Positions 1-7,898 of a DNA stretch of 64,000 nucleotides are shown here, in pieces. Below the pieces are notes generated by a model. That model worked only from the letters and a program-made list of their open reading frames with translations. It did no database searches and was not told the origin of the DNA. Made by a program: the position numbers and the translations under genes. Source of the stretch: Kribbella sandramycini (GTDB lineage: Bacteria; Actinomycetota; Actinomycetes; Propionibacteriales; Kribbellaceae). The DNA lies in contig NZ_JABJRC010000008.1 in assembly GCF_013131805.1 (NCBI RefSeq), positions 372,001 to 436,000 on the forward strand, written 5' to 3'. The first letter of the stretch is position 1. Every line of letters begins with the position of its first letter.

Positions 1-264
1 GCGGTCCATCGCGTGGTCGAGGTGCACGACGACCGGGACGGACGCCGCCGCCGCGGCGGCCAGGGTGGCGACGCCGATCGGCTTCAGCGCGCCGTGGTAC
101 TTGACCGCGTTCTCACTGATCTGCAGGACGACCGGCGTCCCGGCCTGCTCGGCGCCGGCGATCAGCGCGGTCGCGTGCTCGAGCTGGATCACGTTGAACG
201 CGCCGACCCCCCGGCCGGCTTTCGCGGCGGCCAGAACGACCTCGGCACCAGATACCAACGGCAT
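1..264 (-). CDS. Class II ketose-bisphosphate aldolase (partial, C-terminus outside window)
   Basis: Only the first 88 codons are present; the gene runs off the left edge. The reading begins MPLVSGAEVV and contains GAFNV near residue 21 and VVVHLDHAMD near the cut. These are the N-terminal barrel strands and the first metal-ligand region (HLDH) of class II fructose- or tagatose-bisphosphate aldolases (GatY/KbaY/FbaA type), which cleave the ketose bisphosphate to DHAP and glyceraldehyde-3-phosphate. It is the last visible gene of an operon with a PfkB sugar-phosphate kinase, NagA and a ROK kinase. That context suggests tagatose-1,6-bisphosphate from galactosamine, but fructose-1,6-bisphosphate cannot be excluded. 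The start is 10 bp after the kinase stop. Confidence 0.85.
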   Translation of the reverse strand, partial: MPLVSGAEVVLAAAKAGRGVGAFNVIQLEHATALIAGAEQAGTPVVLQISENAVKYHGALKPIGVATLAAAAAASVPVVVHLDHAMDR

Positions 265-274
265 GTGATTCCCC

Positions 275-1186
275 TTATTTTACGGTGACCTGCGGCTGCC
301 AGCGGCGGTACGCGGCCAGGTCGATGTCTCCGGCAACGGGTGTCAGCACAGCCGCGGCGGACGCGGCGACGGCCGACTTCAGGACGACGGACCAGTCGGG
401 CTCGGGTGATTCGGCGACCGCGGCGGCGACGACCGCCGTACACGCATCGCCTGCCCCGGTGGGATTGCCGGACACCCGCTCGACCGGCAATGCGCGCCAC
501 ACACCCTTGTTGCTTGCAGCAACCATTCCACGCGCGCCGTCCGTGATGACGGCGGCGGTCGCGCCCAGCCCGACCAGCTGCTGAGCGCCGTCCTCGACCT
601 CCAGCTCGCCAAGGGCTTCGCGCAGTTCGGCGGCATTGGCGCGCACCACGGCCCCGGCCTTGGCGGCCGCGACCAGAGCCGCTCCCCCGGCGTCGATCAC
701 CGACAGCACGTCGTGATGACGGGCGCGGACGGCGAGCTCGGCGTACGCGTCGGCCGGCAGACCCGGCGGGATACTGCCCGAACAGGCGAGGACGCCGAGG
801 CGGCCCCAGGGCATCCGCTCGCCGAAGGCGCGCCACTCGTCCGCAGAGACCGTTGGCCCGCCCTCGTTGAAGATCGTCGCGTCCCCGTCGACTCCGTTGA
901 CGATGGCAACCGTCCGGCGGGTCTCACCCTGGATCGGAGTCAGCAACGCGGTCAGCCCGGCGTCGAACAGTTCGGCGGCCACCGCTTCACCGGCGACCCC
1001 GCCGACGAACCCGAGGACGAGCACCTGATGCCCGAGCGTCGCCGCGACCCGGGCGACGTTCACGCCCTTACCGCCCGCGCGCTCGCGGATCGCGCCGACC
1101 CGATGGCTGCCGCCGACGGTGAGCTCGTCGACCTCGTAGGTGACGTCGAGCGCCAGGTTGAGGGTGACCGTGCCGATCAGAGCCAT
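275..1186 (-). CDS. PfkB-family sugar-phosphate kinase (1-phosphofructokinase / tagatose-6-phosphate kinase type)
   Basis: 303 residues, the usual length for the family. It has the N-terminal PfkB signature (RAGGKGVNVARVAATLG near residue 37) and the C-terminal signature NPTGAGDACTA near residue 240, whose Asp is the catalytic base. The enzyme phosphorylates a hexose phosphate using ATP. Its ATG overlaps the end of nagA by 10 bp and the aldolase follows at once, so kinase and aldolase probably act in sequence: hexose phosphate to bisphosphate, then cleavage to trioses. With NagA and a ROK kinase upstream, tagatose-6-phosphate is the favoured substrate, by inference; fructose-1-phosphate or fructose-6-phosphate remain possible. 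Confidence 0.88.
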   Translation of the reverse strand: MALIGTVTLNLALDVTYEVDELTVGGSHRVGAIRERAGGKGVNVARVAATLGHQVLVLGFVGGVAGEAVAAELFDAGLTALLTPIQGETRRTVAIVNGVDGDATIFNEGGPTVSADEWRAFGERMPWGRLGVLACSGSIPPGLPADAYAELAVRARHHDVLSVIDAGGAALVAAAKAGAVVRANAAELREALGELEVEDGAQQLVGLGATAAVITDGARGMVAASNKGVWRALPVERVSGNPTGAGDACTAVVAAAVAESPEPDWSVVLKSAVAASAAAVLTPVAGDIDLAAYRRWQPQVTVK

Positions 1187-2304
1187 GCGCCGGCCCGCAT
1201 CACCTTCTGTACGACGTAATCGTCGTCCAGGACGACCAGATCCGCCCGGCGGCCGGTCTCGATCGCGCCGACGTCGTACCAGCCGAAGGCGTGCGCCGGG
1301 GTGGTCGAGGCCATCCGGGCGGCGTCGACGAGCGACGTCCCGGCCTGGACTGCGTTCCGGAAGGCGACATCCATGGTCAGGGTGCTGCCGGCGATCGAGT
1401 GCGGCGGTTCGGCGAGGGTGGCCAGGCCGTCCTTGACGTCGACCTCGAGGTCGCCGATCTTGTAGCGGCCGTTCCCCATCCCGGTCGCCTCCATCGCGTC
1501 GGTGATGAGCGCGATCCGGTGCACGCCGGCCGCGGCCAGCGCGACCCGGACGACCTGCGGATCCAGATGCATACCGTCGTTGATCACCTCGAGCAGCAAC
1601 CGCTCGTCGTTGATCGCGGCGCCGACCGGGCCGGGGTCGCGGTGATGGAACGGGCGCATCCCGTTGAACAGGTGCGTCGCGACGGTGGCGCCGGCGTCCG
1701 CACCGGCGATCATCTGCTCGTACGTCGCATCGGTGTGGCCGAGCGCGGCGACCGCACCGGCGTCCACGACCTGCCGGATCGCCTGCAGACCGTGCTCCAG
1801 CTCGGGAGCGATCGTGACCATCCGGACGACGTCGCTGAGCACCTTCGAGACGTCGTCGGCCACCGGGTCCCGCAGCAGCGTCGGCTCGTGCGCACCGCAG
1901 CGGGCCGCGGACAGGAACGGCCCCTCCAGGTGGACGCCGGCGATCACGCCGTCCTTGACCAGATCGGCCAGACAGGCCGTCTGGGACGCGAGGACGTCGA
2001 GCGGCCCGGTGACCAGGCTGGCCATGGTCGTCGTCGTACCGTGCTTGGCGTGGAAGGCCGCGACCTTGCGGGCCTCCTCCGGGTCGGTGGTCGAGTACGA
2101 CGATCCGCCGCCGCCGTGGGTGTGGATGTCGACGAAACCGGGGACGAGGGTCACCTCACCGAGGTCGACCGGGCGCTGTCCGTCGGCCGGCATCCCCTCG
2201 GAGCGGCGTCCGTAGGCGAGGATGTCCTGGTCGACGACCTGGACCCAGGCGCCTTCCAGCACGTCGTCCGGGGTGACGAGTCGCCCCACCCGATAGGTCG
2301 TCAT
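1177..2304 (-). CDS. nagA: N-acetylglucosamine-6-phosphate deacetylase
   Basis: 375-residue amidohydrolase-superfamily enzyme. The metal-binding HTHGGGG motif lies at residues 61-67, followed by the LEGPFL segment, GHTDATY, THLFNGM and the catalytic-Asp segment ALITDAM. NagA removes the acetyl group from GlcNAc-6-P (or GalNAc-6-P for AgaA-type members), giving the amino-sugar phosphate and acetate in the cytosol. The start overlaps the ROK kinase stop (ATGA) and the end overlaps the PfkB kinase start, so the genes are translationally coupled. No NagB or AgaS deaminase lies inside the window; it may lie past the left edge. Confidence 0.93.
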   Translation of the reverse strand: MTTYRVGRLVTPDDVLEGAWVQVVDQDILAYGRRSEGMPADGQRPVDLGEVTLVPGFVDIHTHGGGGSSYSTTDPEEARKVAAFHAKHGTTTTMASLVTGPLDVLASQTACLADLVKDGVIAGVHLEGPFLSAARCGAHEPTLLRDPVADDVSKVLSDVVRMVTIAPELEHGLQAIRQVVDAGAVAALGHTDATYEQMIAGADAGATVATHLFNGMRPFHHRDPGPVGAAINDERLLLEVINDGMHLDPQVVRVALAAAGVHRIALITDAMEATGMGNGRYKIGDLEVDVKDGLATLAEPPHSIAGSTLTMDVAFRNAVQAGTSLVDAARMASTTPAHAFGWYDVGAIETGRRADLVVLDDDYVVQKVMRAGAWL

Positions 2305-3257
2305 GCGGGCTGTTCCCCACTCTCTTCGTCGGCAGTGACTCGATCCCAGGCCATCAGCGCGGCGCCGAGGCAGCCGGCCTCCTCACCCAGCACGGCGGCC
2401 ACGATCTCCGGCTCGCGCTGGAACGTCAGACGCGCGTGGACGCCGTCGCGCAGCGGCTGCAGCAGCGTCTCACCGGCGCCGACCAGCCCACCGCCGATGG
2501 CGATCCGGGTCGGCGCGACGAGTGTCGTGTAGAGGACCAGCGCATCGACCAGCACGGTCAGCGCCTCCTCCCAGACCGCTGCGGCGTCGGAGTCCCCGGC
2601 GGCCAGCAGTTCGAGCACCTCGCGGGCGCCGTCCACAGTCCGGCCCGTGCGGGCGGCGTACCGGCGGGCGATGGCCGCTGCGGAGGCGACTGTCTCCAGA
2701 CAGCCCCACTGGCCGCAGGCGCACAGCTCAGCCGCGTCACCGTGGATGAAACGGGTATGGCCGAGCTCACCGGCGTAACCGTCTCCGCTGACCAGTGAGC
2801 CGTCGACAACCATCGCAGCGGCGATTCCGGTGCCGAGCGGCAGGAAGAGCGAGTTCGTCGTACCAGTCAGGGCCCCTTGGCGCAGCTCGGCGTACCCACC
2901 GCCGCGGACGTCGTGCGCGAGCACGATCGGTACGTCGGCGCCCACTGCGGCCACCAGGGCATCCCGGACCGGCAGGTCGGCCCAGGCCAGGTTCTCCGCG
3001 ACGACTGTGCCGTTGTCGGCGTCGATGATGCCCGGGACGACGACACCGATCGCACGCACCCGGTGACCGTCCGCAGTAGCTTTCTGCCAGAGCTCGACCA
3101 CGGTCTCCAGCAAAGCGTCCAGCACGGCGCGACCCCCAGCCTCCCGGGGTGTGGGCCTGGTCTCGCGGTGCACGACGGCACCGTCCGCGGCGACCAGGCC
3201 GCACTTCATCCGGGTTCCACCGAGATCGACGGCAACCACGACTTCACTGGGGTCCAC
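2301..3257 (-). CDS. ROK-family sugar kinase
   Basis: 318 residues with a GTG start. The phosphate-binding DLGGT motif is at residues 11-15, GELGHT at 163-168, and the ROK zinc motif CACGQWGCLE at 179-188. There is no N-terminal helix-turn-helix, so this is a kinase and not a ROK repressor. It probably phosphorylates an imported N-acetylhexosamine or another hexose at C6. It is first in a four-gene operon and its stop overlaps the nagA start by 4 bp. The exact sugar cannot be told from sequence alone. Confidence 0.88.
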   Translation of the reverse strand: MDPSEVVVAVDLGGTRMKCGLVAADGAVVHRETRPTPREAGGRAVLDALLETVVELWQKATADGHRVRAIGVVVPGIIDADNGTVVAENLAWADLPVRDALVAAVGADVPIVLAHDVRGGGYAELRQGALTGTTNSLFLPLGTGIAAAMVVDGSLVSGDGYAGELGHTRFIHGDAAELCACGQWGCLETVASAAAIARRYAARTGRTVDGAREVLELLAAGDSDAAAVWEEALTVLVDALVLYTTLVAPTRIAIGGGLVGAGETLLQPLRDGVHARLTFQREPEIVAAVLGEEAGCLGAALMAWDRVTADEESGEQPA

Positions 3258-3317
3258 GGAGCGCCATTATGCAGCGTTACCCACCGGTCCGAACATCCGT
3301 GAGCAATTTCTGGACAG

Positions 3318-3950
3318 TCACGACCGCAAACCGCGGTCGAAGGCCGCGACCAGGAACGCGATCAGGTTCTCCGCGAGCTTGCCCGTGTCGGCCACCTCCG
3401 CATCGGCGCCGCCGGGCGCCGGCGTCAGCGCCTGGGACTGGTGCAGGGCGAGCAGACCGAGCATGTTCACGTACCCGAACGCGACCGCCTCGGGCGCCGC
3501 ATGCGGCAGCGCCGCCCGCAACGCGGCCAGGTACCGCGACTCGATCGGATCCGACTCGGCGGCGTACAGCTCGCGGATCCGCTGGCTCGGGTCGAACGCG
3601 ATCCGCCCGATGAACCGGGCCACCACCGCGCCGCGCTCGCCGCGGCGCAGGACCAGATCCAGGCCGGGCTCGACGAACGCGCGGATCAGATCCTCCGCGG
3701 TCGGCGCGCCCCGGGCCTCCAGCTGGTCGAGCCGGCGGCGCCGTTCGGTGTTCACCGGCGCCATCGCGCGGGCGACCGCCGCGCGCAGCAGCGCCTCCTT
3801 CGAGCCGAAGTGATAGTTCACCGCGGCGATATTCGCTGCCGCCGCGACCGTGATGGCACGGAGCGACGTCCCTTCGTATCCCCCCTCGCCGAAACGCTGC
3901 TCGGCGATGTTCAGCAATCGTTCCCGGGTCGATTCGACCGGTGTCTCCAC
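3318..3950 (-). CDS. TetR/AcrR-family transcriptional regulator
   Basis: About 210 residues from a GTG that has a strong AAGGAG ribosome-binding site 6-7 nt upstream. A longer reading from a GTG at 3989 has no such site. The N-terminal helix-turn-helix runs RERLLNIAEQRFGEGGYEGT to NYHFGSKEALL, typical of TetR. The C-terminal domain, with FVEPGLDLVLRRGERG, is a ligand/dimerisation domain of unknown ligand. A perfect 8-bp inverted repeat lies 78 bp upstream of the start (4028-4045), suggesting autoregulation. The target gene could be itself or the divergent hotdog protein at 4227. Confidence 0.9.
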   Translation of the reverse strand: METPVESTRERLLNIAEQRFGEGGYEGTSLRAITVAAAANIAAVNYHFGSKEALLRAAVARAMAPVNTERRRRLDQLEARGAPTAEDLIRAFVEPGLDLVLRRGERGAVVARFIGRIAFDPSQRIRELYAAESDPIESRYLAALRAALPHAAPEAVAFGYVNMLGLLALHQSQALTPAPGGADAEVADTGKLAENLIAFLVAAFDRGLRS

Positions 3951-4027
3951 AGAGTTCTCCTTCCCCCCGGCTACTGCTTGCCCAGGCACCCCACCTGCTC
4001 ACGCGCCGTAGCCTGCAGTCAGCATAG

Positions 4028-4045
4028 TTCAAACGGTCGTTTGAA
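4028..4045. promoter_or_regulatory. Candidate TetR operator
   Basis: TTCAAACG and CGTTTGAA form a perfect 8-bp inverted repeat around a 2-bp spacer. It sits between the TetR gene (reading left) and the hotdog-fold gene (reading right). Size and symmetry fit a TetR dimer site. Confidence 0.6.
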
Positions 4046-4226
4046 TCAGAGGGCTCAGCTCATCTCTTTCCGAGAAATCCTCAGATTTCCCTGAAATCCG
4101 TTTCCTTCCCTCCCTTCCCGCTACTCACACCTGTTCGGCCCTCACTCTGCGGAGGCGCGAGAGTGCGCTTTAAATACCTGTTGGGTTCCTGGTGAGTTCC
4201 GGAACCTCGTGGCTAGGGTCGGGGAC

Positions 4227-4946
4227 ATGAGTTCGGTGCGCGTCGAGCGGCGCTTCCAAGGTCCGGCCAAATCCGGGAACGGCGGGTATGTCGCCGGTCT
4301 GGTCGGGGTGGCGCTGGCCGCGCGGCTCGGCACCGGCGAGGTCCCCCAGGTGACGCTCCGAGTGCCCCCGCCACTCGAAACCGACCTCGAACTGGTGGCG
4401 GACGCCGTCGTTCGCCTGCTCGACGGGGAGCAGTTGGTAGCGACCGGCGCGCCGGTCCCGGCCGACTTGCTGGCCGACGCGACCGTCGAGCCTGTGTCCT
4501 TCGAGGAGGCCGCAGCTGCCGAGTCCGCCTACCGCGGCCTGGGCAAGCACCCGTTCCCCGGCTGCTTCGTCTGCGGGCCGGCCAATCCGACAGGTCTGCA
4601 ACTGAAACCCGGGCCGCTCGGCGACGGGCGGACAGCATGCACCTGGGTGCCGGCTGCCGACCTCGCGCCGGGCGGCGTGGTCGACCCGGTGCACGTGTGG
4701 GCGGCGCTGGATTGCCCGAGCGGGTGGGCCATCGATCTGGAGGGCCGGCCCTCGGTGCTGGGTCAGCTGACCGTGGGTATCGACGCGCAGCCGCGGGCCG
4801 GCGAGGAGTGCGTCGTCCTCGGGCAGCTACTCAGCGAGGACGGGCGGAAGACGCTGACCGCGAGCACGCTCTACGACTCCGACGGGCGAGTGCTGGCCCG
4901 AGCCCGGGCAACCTGGATCCTGGTCGATCCAGCGTTGTTCAACTAA
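4227..4946 (+). CDS. Hotdog-fold thioesterase-like protein
   Basis: 239 residues. The segment FPGCFVCGPANPTGLQL near residue 115 is the Cys-x-x-Cys-Gly-x-x-Asn-x-x-Gly-Leu motif seen in many actinobacterial hotdog-fold acyl-thioesterase-like proteins. It separates two halves that each look like one hotdog domain, and the C-terminal half ends in RARATWILVD. The function is probably hydrolysis or binding of an acyl-CoA/acyl thioester, but no substrate can be named. The ATG at 4227 was chosen; a GTG at 4209 is in frame. The gene converges with the CGNR regulator, overlapping it by 4 bp. Confidence 0.7.
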   Translation: MSSVRVERRFQGPAKSGNGGYVAGLVGVALAARLGTGEVPQVTLRVPPPLETDLELVADAVVRLLDGEQLVATGAPVPADLLADATVEPVSFEEAAAAESAYRGLGKHPFPGCFVCGPANPTGLQLKPGPLGDGRTACTWVPAADLAPGGVVDPVHVWAALDCPSGWAIDLEGRPSVLGQLTVGIDAQPRAGEECVVLGQLLSEDGRKTLTASTLYDSDGRVLARARATWILVDPALFN

Positions 4947-5551
4947 CGCGTTCGGGCGGCGTGGGCGCGGACTTTGGCGCGGTTGCCGCAGGTGGCCATC
5001 GAGCACCAGCGGCGGCGGCCGCGGGCATCGAGGAAGAGCCAGCCGCAGCCGGGGCAGGTGCGGACGTGGGCGCGTTCGTGGCTGGTGAGCAGCTCGGCGG
5101 CCAGCAGGGCGAGATGGTCGAGCGGGCGGGCCAGATCCTCGGGGAGCTCCCAGCCGGCGCCGTCGTCCTCGGTCCGGACGAATCGGCGGCGGCCGGAGGC
5201 CTTCTCGATCACCCGCGCCACCGCCTCGAACGATCCTTCGGTCGCCTGCCCGGTCAGGACGTCGTACAGGTCGATCCGGAAGTCGAGCGTGCCGGTCAGC
5301 CGGCGGGCCGCCTCGGTGGGTTTCCCGCCGGCCTGCTCGATCAGCCGGAAGACCGCCGCCGGCGACAACAGGCCGACGGCGGAGTTCCAGATCAGGAAGG
5401 CTTCGTACGACGTCAGCCACTCGGTCCGGGCCGGGCCGCGGACGGTCCAGTCGGAGCGGGTGTTGACGAAATCGAGCACTGGGTGCGCGCCGACCGGCTT
5501 GGGCAGGACGACGCCCTGCACGAGCTCCAGGTGTGACGGCAGCGCACTCAT
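4943..5551 (-). CDS. CGNR zinc-finger / ABATE-domain regulator
   Basis: About 202 residues. The C-terminus carries the zinc finger CPGCGWLFLDARGRRRWCSM followed by TCGNRAKVRAHAAR: two CxxC-like pairs and the CGNR signature. The preceding 140 residues match the layout of the ABATE domain (LDFVNTR near the N-terminus), a stress-linked DNA-binding regulator family in actinobacteria. The ATG at 5551 was preferred over one at 5602 because the latter would overlap the upstream SPFH gene. Regulon unknown. Confidence 0.85.
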   Translation of the reverse strand: MSALPSHLELVQGVVLPKPVGAHPVLDFVNTRSDWTVRGPARTEWLTSYEAFLIWNSAVGLLSPAAVFRLIEQAGGKPTEAARRLTGTLDFRIDLYDVLTGQATEGSFEAVARVIEKASGRRRFVRTEDDGAGWELPEDLARPLDHLALLAAELLTSHERAHVRTCPGCGWLFLDARGRRRWCSMATCGNRAKVRAHAARTR

Positions 5552-5555
5552 GAAA

Positions 5556-6506
5556 TCAGCGTTCCGCAGGCAGGGTCGCCGTACCGGTCGGGACGCTGAC
5601 ATTGGTGCCCTGCGGAATGACCATGAACTGGATCTTGCCCGATTCGATCGCGGTCTTCAGCAGGTAGCCCTGCGCGCCGAGCATCTGGACCTGCTTCTTC
5701 ACCGACTCCAGCTCGACGTTGACCCGCTGGTTGGTCTGCTCCTGGGTGGCCTTGGCCAGCTCGGCGCGCTGCTTGGCCTCGAGGCCGTCGATGATGCCCT
5801 TGTCCAGCGGGGTCGGCTTCTGCACCGTGAAGGACAGCTCGCCACAGGCGTTACCGCCGTTGTAGCTCGGCCCGCAGAAGTAGTCGCCGCCGACGGCGGC
5901 CGGCAGCAGCCGGGTGAACTCCTTGGCCGCGGCCGTCTGGAACTCCGACTTCTTCGCCTCGTTGTTGTAGAGCTCGGCCCAGGCGTAGTTGGTCGCGACC
6001 GCGGACAGCGCCCGGTCGATCTGCGGCCGGAAGTACGACTGCAGCATCGAATTCCAGCCGCGCTCGGTGAAGGCGTCGGTCTTCAGGCCGATCCGCTCGT
6101 GGAACGACTTCAGCGTCTCCTCGGTCCGGTTCAGCGTGAAGTACACCTGCACGCGGACGCCGAGCCGGACGTTGTCCTTGCTGACCACGGTGACCTCGTC
6201 ACCCGCGTCGGTGTCCGCGCCGGCGCCGCCGATGATGTACGAGCGCTGGTCGATCGGGTACGCGTAGACGGTGTCACCCGGGCCGATCAGGCTGTTCGTC
6301 GAGCCGGGCGGGATGACCGACTTGAACTTCTTGTCCTCGACCACGCCGCCGCCGTAGTGCAGGCCGATCTTGTTCGCGTCGGTGTCCGCGAAGTTGAAGA
6401 TGTTGAACAGCGCGATGATCACGATGATCGCGACGACGACGAAACCGATCACCTTGCCGACGGCGCCGCCGTTCGACTTGACCGTGGTGGTCCCCAACTT
6501 GGCCAT
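5556..6506 (-). CDS. SPFH/band-7 (prohibitin-like) membrane protein
   Basis: 316 residues. A single N-terminal transmembrane helix at about residues 16-39 (VGKVIGFVVVAIIVIIALF) is followed by a soluble band-7 domain. The C-terminal part has the Ala/Glu/Lys-rich helix EAKQRAELAKATQEQTNQRV and then the PQGTNVSVPTG end typical of SPFH proteins, which assemble into membrane-bound rings. No enzymatic role is implied. The ATG at 6506 is used because the adjacent small gene stops there with a 1-base overlap (TGATG), meaning coupled translation. Residues before this ATG in the same open frame do not resemble coding sequence. Confidence 0.85.
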   Translation of the reverse strand: MAKLGTTTVKSNGGAVGKVIGFVVVAIIVIIALFNIFNFADTDANKIGLHYGGGVVEDKKFKSVIPPGSTNSLIGPGDTVYAYPIDQRSYIIGGAGADTDAGDEVTVVSKDNVRLGVRVQVYFTLNRTEETLKSFHERIGLKTDAFTERGWNSMLQSYFRPQIDRALSAVATNYAWAELYNNEAKKSEFQTAAAKEFTRLLPAAVGGDYFCGPSYNGGNACGELSFTVQKPTPLDKGIIDGLEAKQRAELAKATQEQTNQRVNVELESVKKQVQMLGAQGYLLKTAIESGKIQFMVIPQGTNVSVPTGTATLPAER

Positions 6507-6799
6507 CAGTCTTCCAGCTCCTTGCGTTCCACCAGTCGCCGGACGTCGGCGAGGGTCAGGTCGGCGGTCACCGCGACATCGCGCGGCACCGACGGATGCG
6601 AGCTGAGCGTACGCAAGCCCTGCTCGGCAGCCGCGACCGCCCGCTCGAGCGCCCTGACCTCGTGCAGCAACGCCCGGTGTTCGGCGTTCATCTCGGCCAG
6701 GGCGCGCTCGGCCTGGGCGGCCCGGCGGTACGACGCCCAGGCGAACCACGCGGTTCCGACCAGCAGCAGGATGACGGGCAGACCCAGCCTCAAGACCAT
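6506..6799 (-). CDS. Small membrane-anchored coiled-coil protein
   Basis: 97 residues. One N-terminal transmembrane helix (about residues 5-24) is followed by an Ala/Glu/Arg-rich predicted coiled coil (AERALAEMNAEHRALLHEVR) and a short acidic tail with LADVRRLVERKELED. No named family recognised. The stop overlaps the start of the SPFH gene by one base, so the two are probably co-translated and may interact in the membrane. Confidence 0.75.
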   Translation of the reverse strand: MVLRLGLPVILLLVGTAWFAWASYRRAAQAERALAEMNAEHRALLHEVRALERAVAAAEQGLRTLSSHPSVPRDVAVTADLTLADVRRLVERKELED

Positions 6800-6859
6800 G
6801 GGCCCGATTCTCGGTCATAAACCGGTTGAACGGGGGCCATCTCCGACGTAGGTTTTCGG

Positions 6860-7060
6860 TACACGCGAAGGGAGGTGGTCCTAAGAATGAATTCTTACCG
6901 GACTCGTGAGGTGGCGGCGGGCTGACCGCCAACCACTAGCTATGTGGGCAAGTGGTCGGCCAATCCAACGCCGCCACCGGACCCGCGGGCAGCCAGGTAG
7001 TCCGCCTGGCCCTGGATCGTTGCCATCCGGCACCGGACAGGAAGCGCCCGCGGGTTTCTT
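6860..7060 (+). ncRNA. Candidate structured RNA with a 12-codon leader ORF
   Basis: No gene explains 6800-7090. On the plus strand a strong GGGAGGTGG ribosome-binding site precedes an ATG at 6887 and a 12-codon ORF (MNSYRTREVAAG) ending at 6925. Downstream, ACCCGCGGGC (6981-6990) pairs perfectly with GCCCGCGGGT (7046-7055). Inside that helix are two smaller hairpins, GCCAGG/CCTGGC (6992-7010) and TCCGG/CCGGA near 7026-7037. A pyrimidine-rich tract (TTCTTCTGTT) follows the closing arm. This could be a small RNA or an attenuator, but no plus-strand gene follows until 7899. Confidence 0.3.
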
Positions 7061-7090
7061 CTGTTCCGGACCGATCGACTCAGGCCCGAG

Positions 7091-7795
7091 CTACTCAGGC
7101 GCCGGGCAGTCCAGGCCCATCGCCAGGCCGATCTCGTAGAGCTGGGCCTCGAAGTACGCGCCGGCTTCGGGCAGCACCCAGTGCAGCTGGCCGAAGACCT
7201 CCATACAGATCAGGCCGTAGAGCCGCGTCCAGTAGGTCAGGCCGAGGTAGATGGCGCCCGGCGGCATCCCGTGGAAATGCACGGCCTCGGCGCTGAGCTG
7301 GGCGATCAGCTGCGACCCGAGCACCTCGTCCGGCGGGTACGGGAACGGCTTCTCGTGCCAGATCGCCGCGACCAACTCCTTGAACAGGGCCCCGAAGCGC
7401 ATCGCGGCCTGGTGGCCGGGGGTGTCGTTGTGATCCTCGGCGTCCGGGCTGGGCACCGTCGTACCGAACAGCAGGGCGAACTCGGCCGGGTGTGCGAGCG
7501 CCCAGTCCCGCAGGCCGTTGGCGAGCAGGTAGAGCTGGGCGCCGAGGTCGCCCTCGCTCTCACCGCCGAGCTCCACCAGCGCGGTCGTGAGCTCGTCGTA
7601 CAGGTCGGCGACCAGCTGGGTGACCAGGGCCTCGTGGCTCGGGAAGTACCGGTAGAGCGCGGGGGCGGTGAGGTTCACCTCGCGGGCGACGGCCCGCAGG
7701 CCGATCGCCGCGACGCCGCCGCTGACCAGCAGCCGCCGCGCGGCCGCCAGGATCGCGGCCAGCGTCGCTGCGCGCGCCTCGTCACGCCGGTTCAT
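7091..7795 (-). CDS. TetR-family repressor, probable regulator of the MMPL transporter
   Basis: 234 residues from an ATG with an AAGGAG site 7 nt upstream. The N-terminal helix-turn-helix reads AAARRLLVSGGVAAIGLRAV to APALYRYFPSHEALVTQL, classic TetR. The C-terminal region, with LRDWALAHPAEFALLFGT, matches the WHG-type ligand domain common in actinobacterial TetR proteins. The gene is divergent from an MMPL transporter, and a 37-bp palindrome lies between them. It therefore probably represses both and is released by a lipid or drug ligand; this is inference. Confidence 0.9.
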   Translation of the reverse strand: MNRRDEARAATLAAILAAARRLLVSGGVAAIGLRAVAREVNLTAPALYRYFPSHEALVTQLVADLYDELTTALVELGGESEGDLGAQLYLLANGLRDWALAHPAEFALLFGTTVPSPDAEDHNDTPGHQAAMRFGALFKELVAAIWHEKPFPYPPDEVLGSQLIAQLSAEAVHFHGMPPGAIYLGLTYWTRLYGLICMEVFGQLHWVLPEAGAYFEAQLYEIGLAMGLDCPAPE

Positions 7796-7823
7796 CACCA
7801 CACTCCTTGACACCGTCGAGCCT

Positions 7824-7860
7824 TGAGTGAACACTGTTAACAGTTAACGGTGTTCACTCA
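7824..7860. promoter_or_regulatory. 37-bp palindromic operator between TetR and MMPL genes
   Basis: TGAGTGAACAC (7824-7834) and GTGTTCACTCA (7850-7860) are perfect 11-bp arms. The centre holds two GTTAAC hexamers (7836-7841 and 7843-7848) about the same axis at 7842. Only one position pair (7835/7849) breaks the symmetry. The element ends 38 bp before the MMPL start and lies 28 bp upstream of the tetR start. Confidence 0.75.
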
Positions 7861-7898
7861 AATCTTTCCGCCTGACTTTACGCCCCTCGGGAGTGTTC

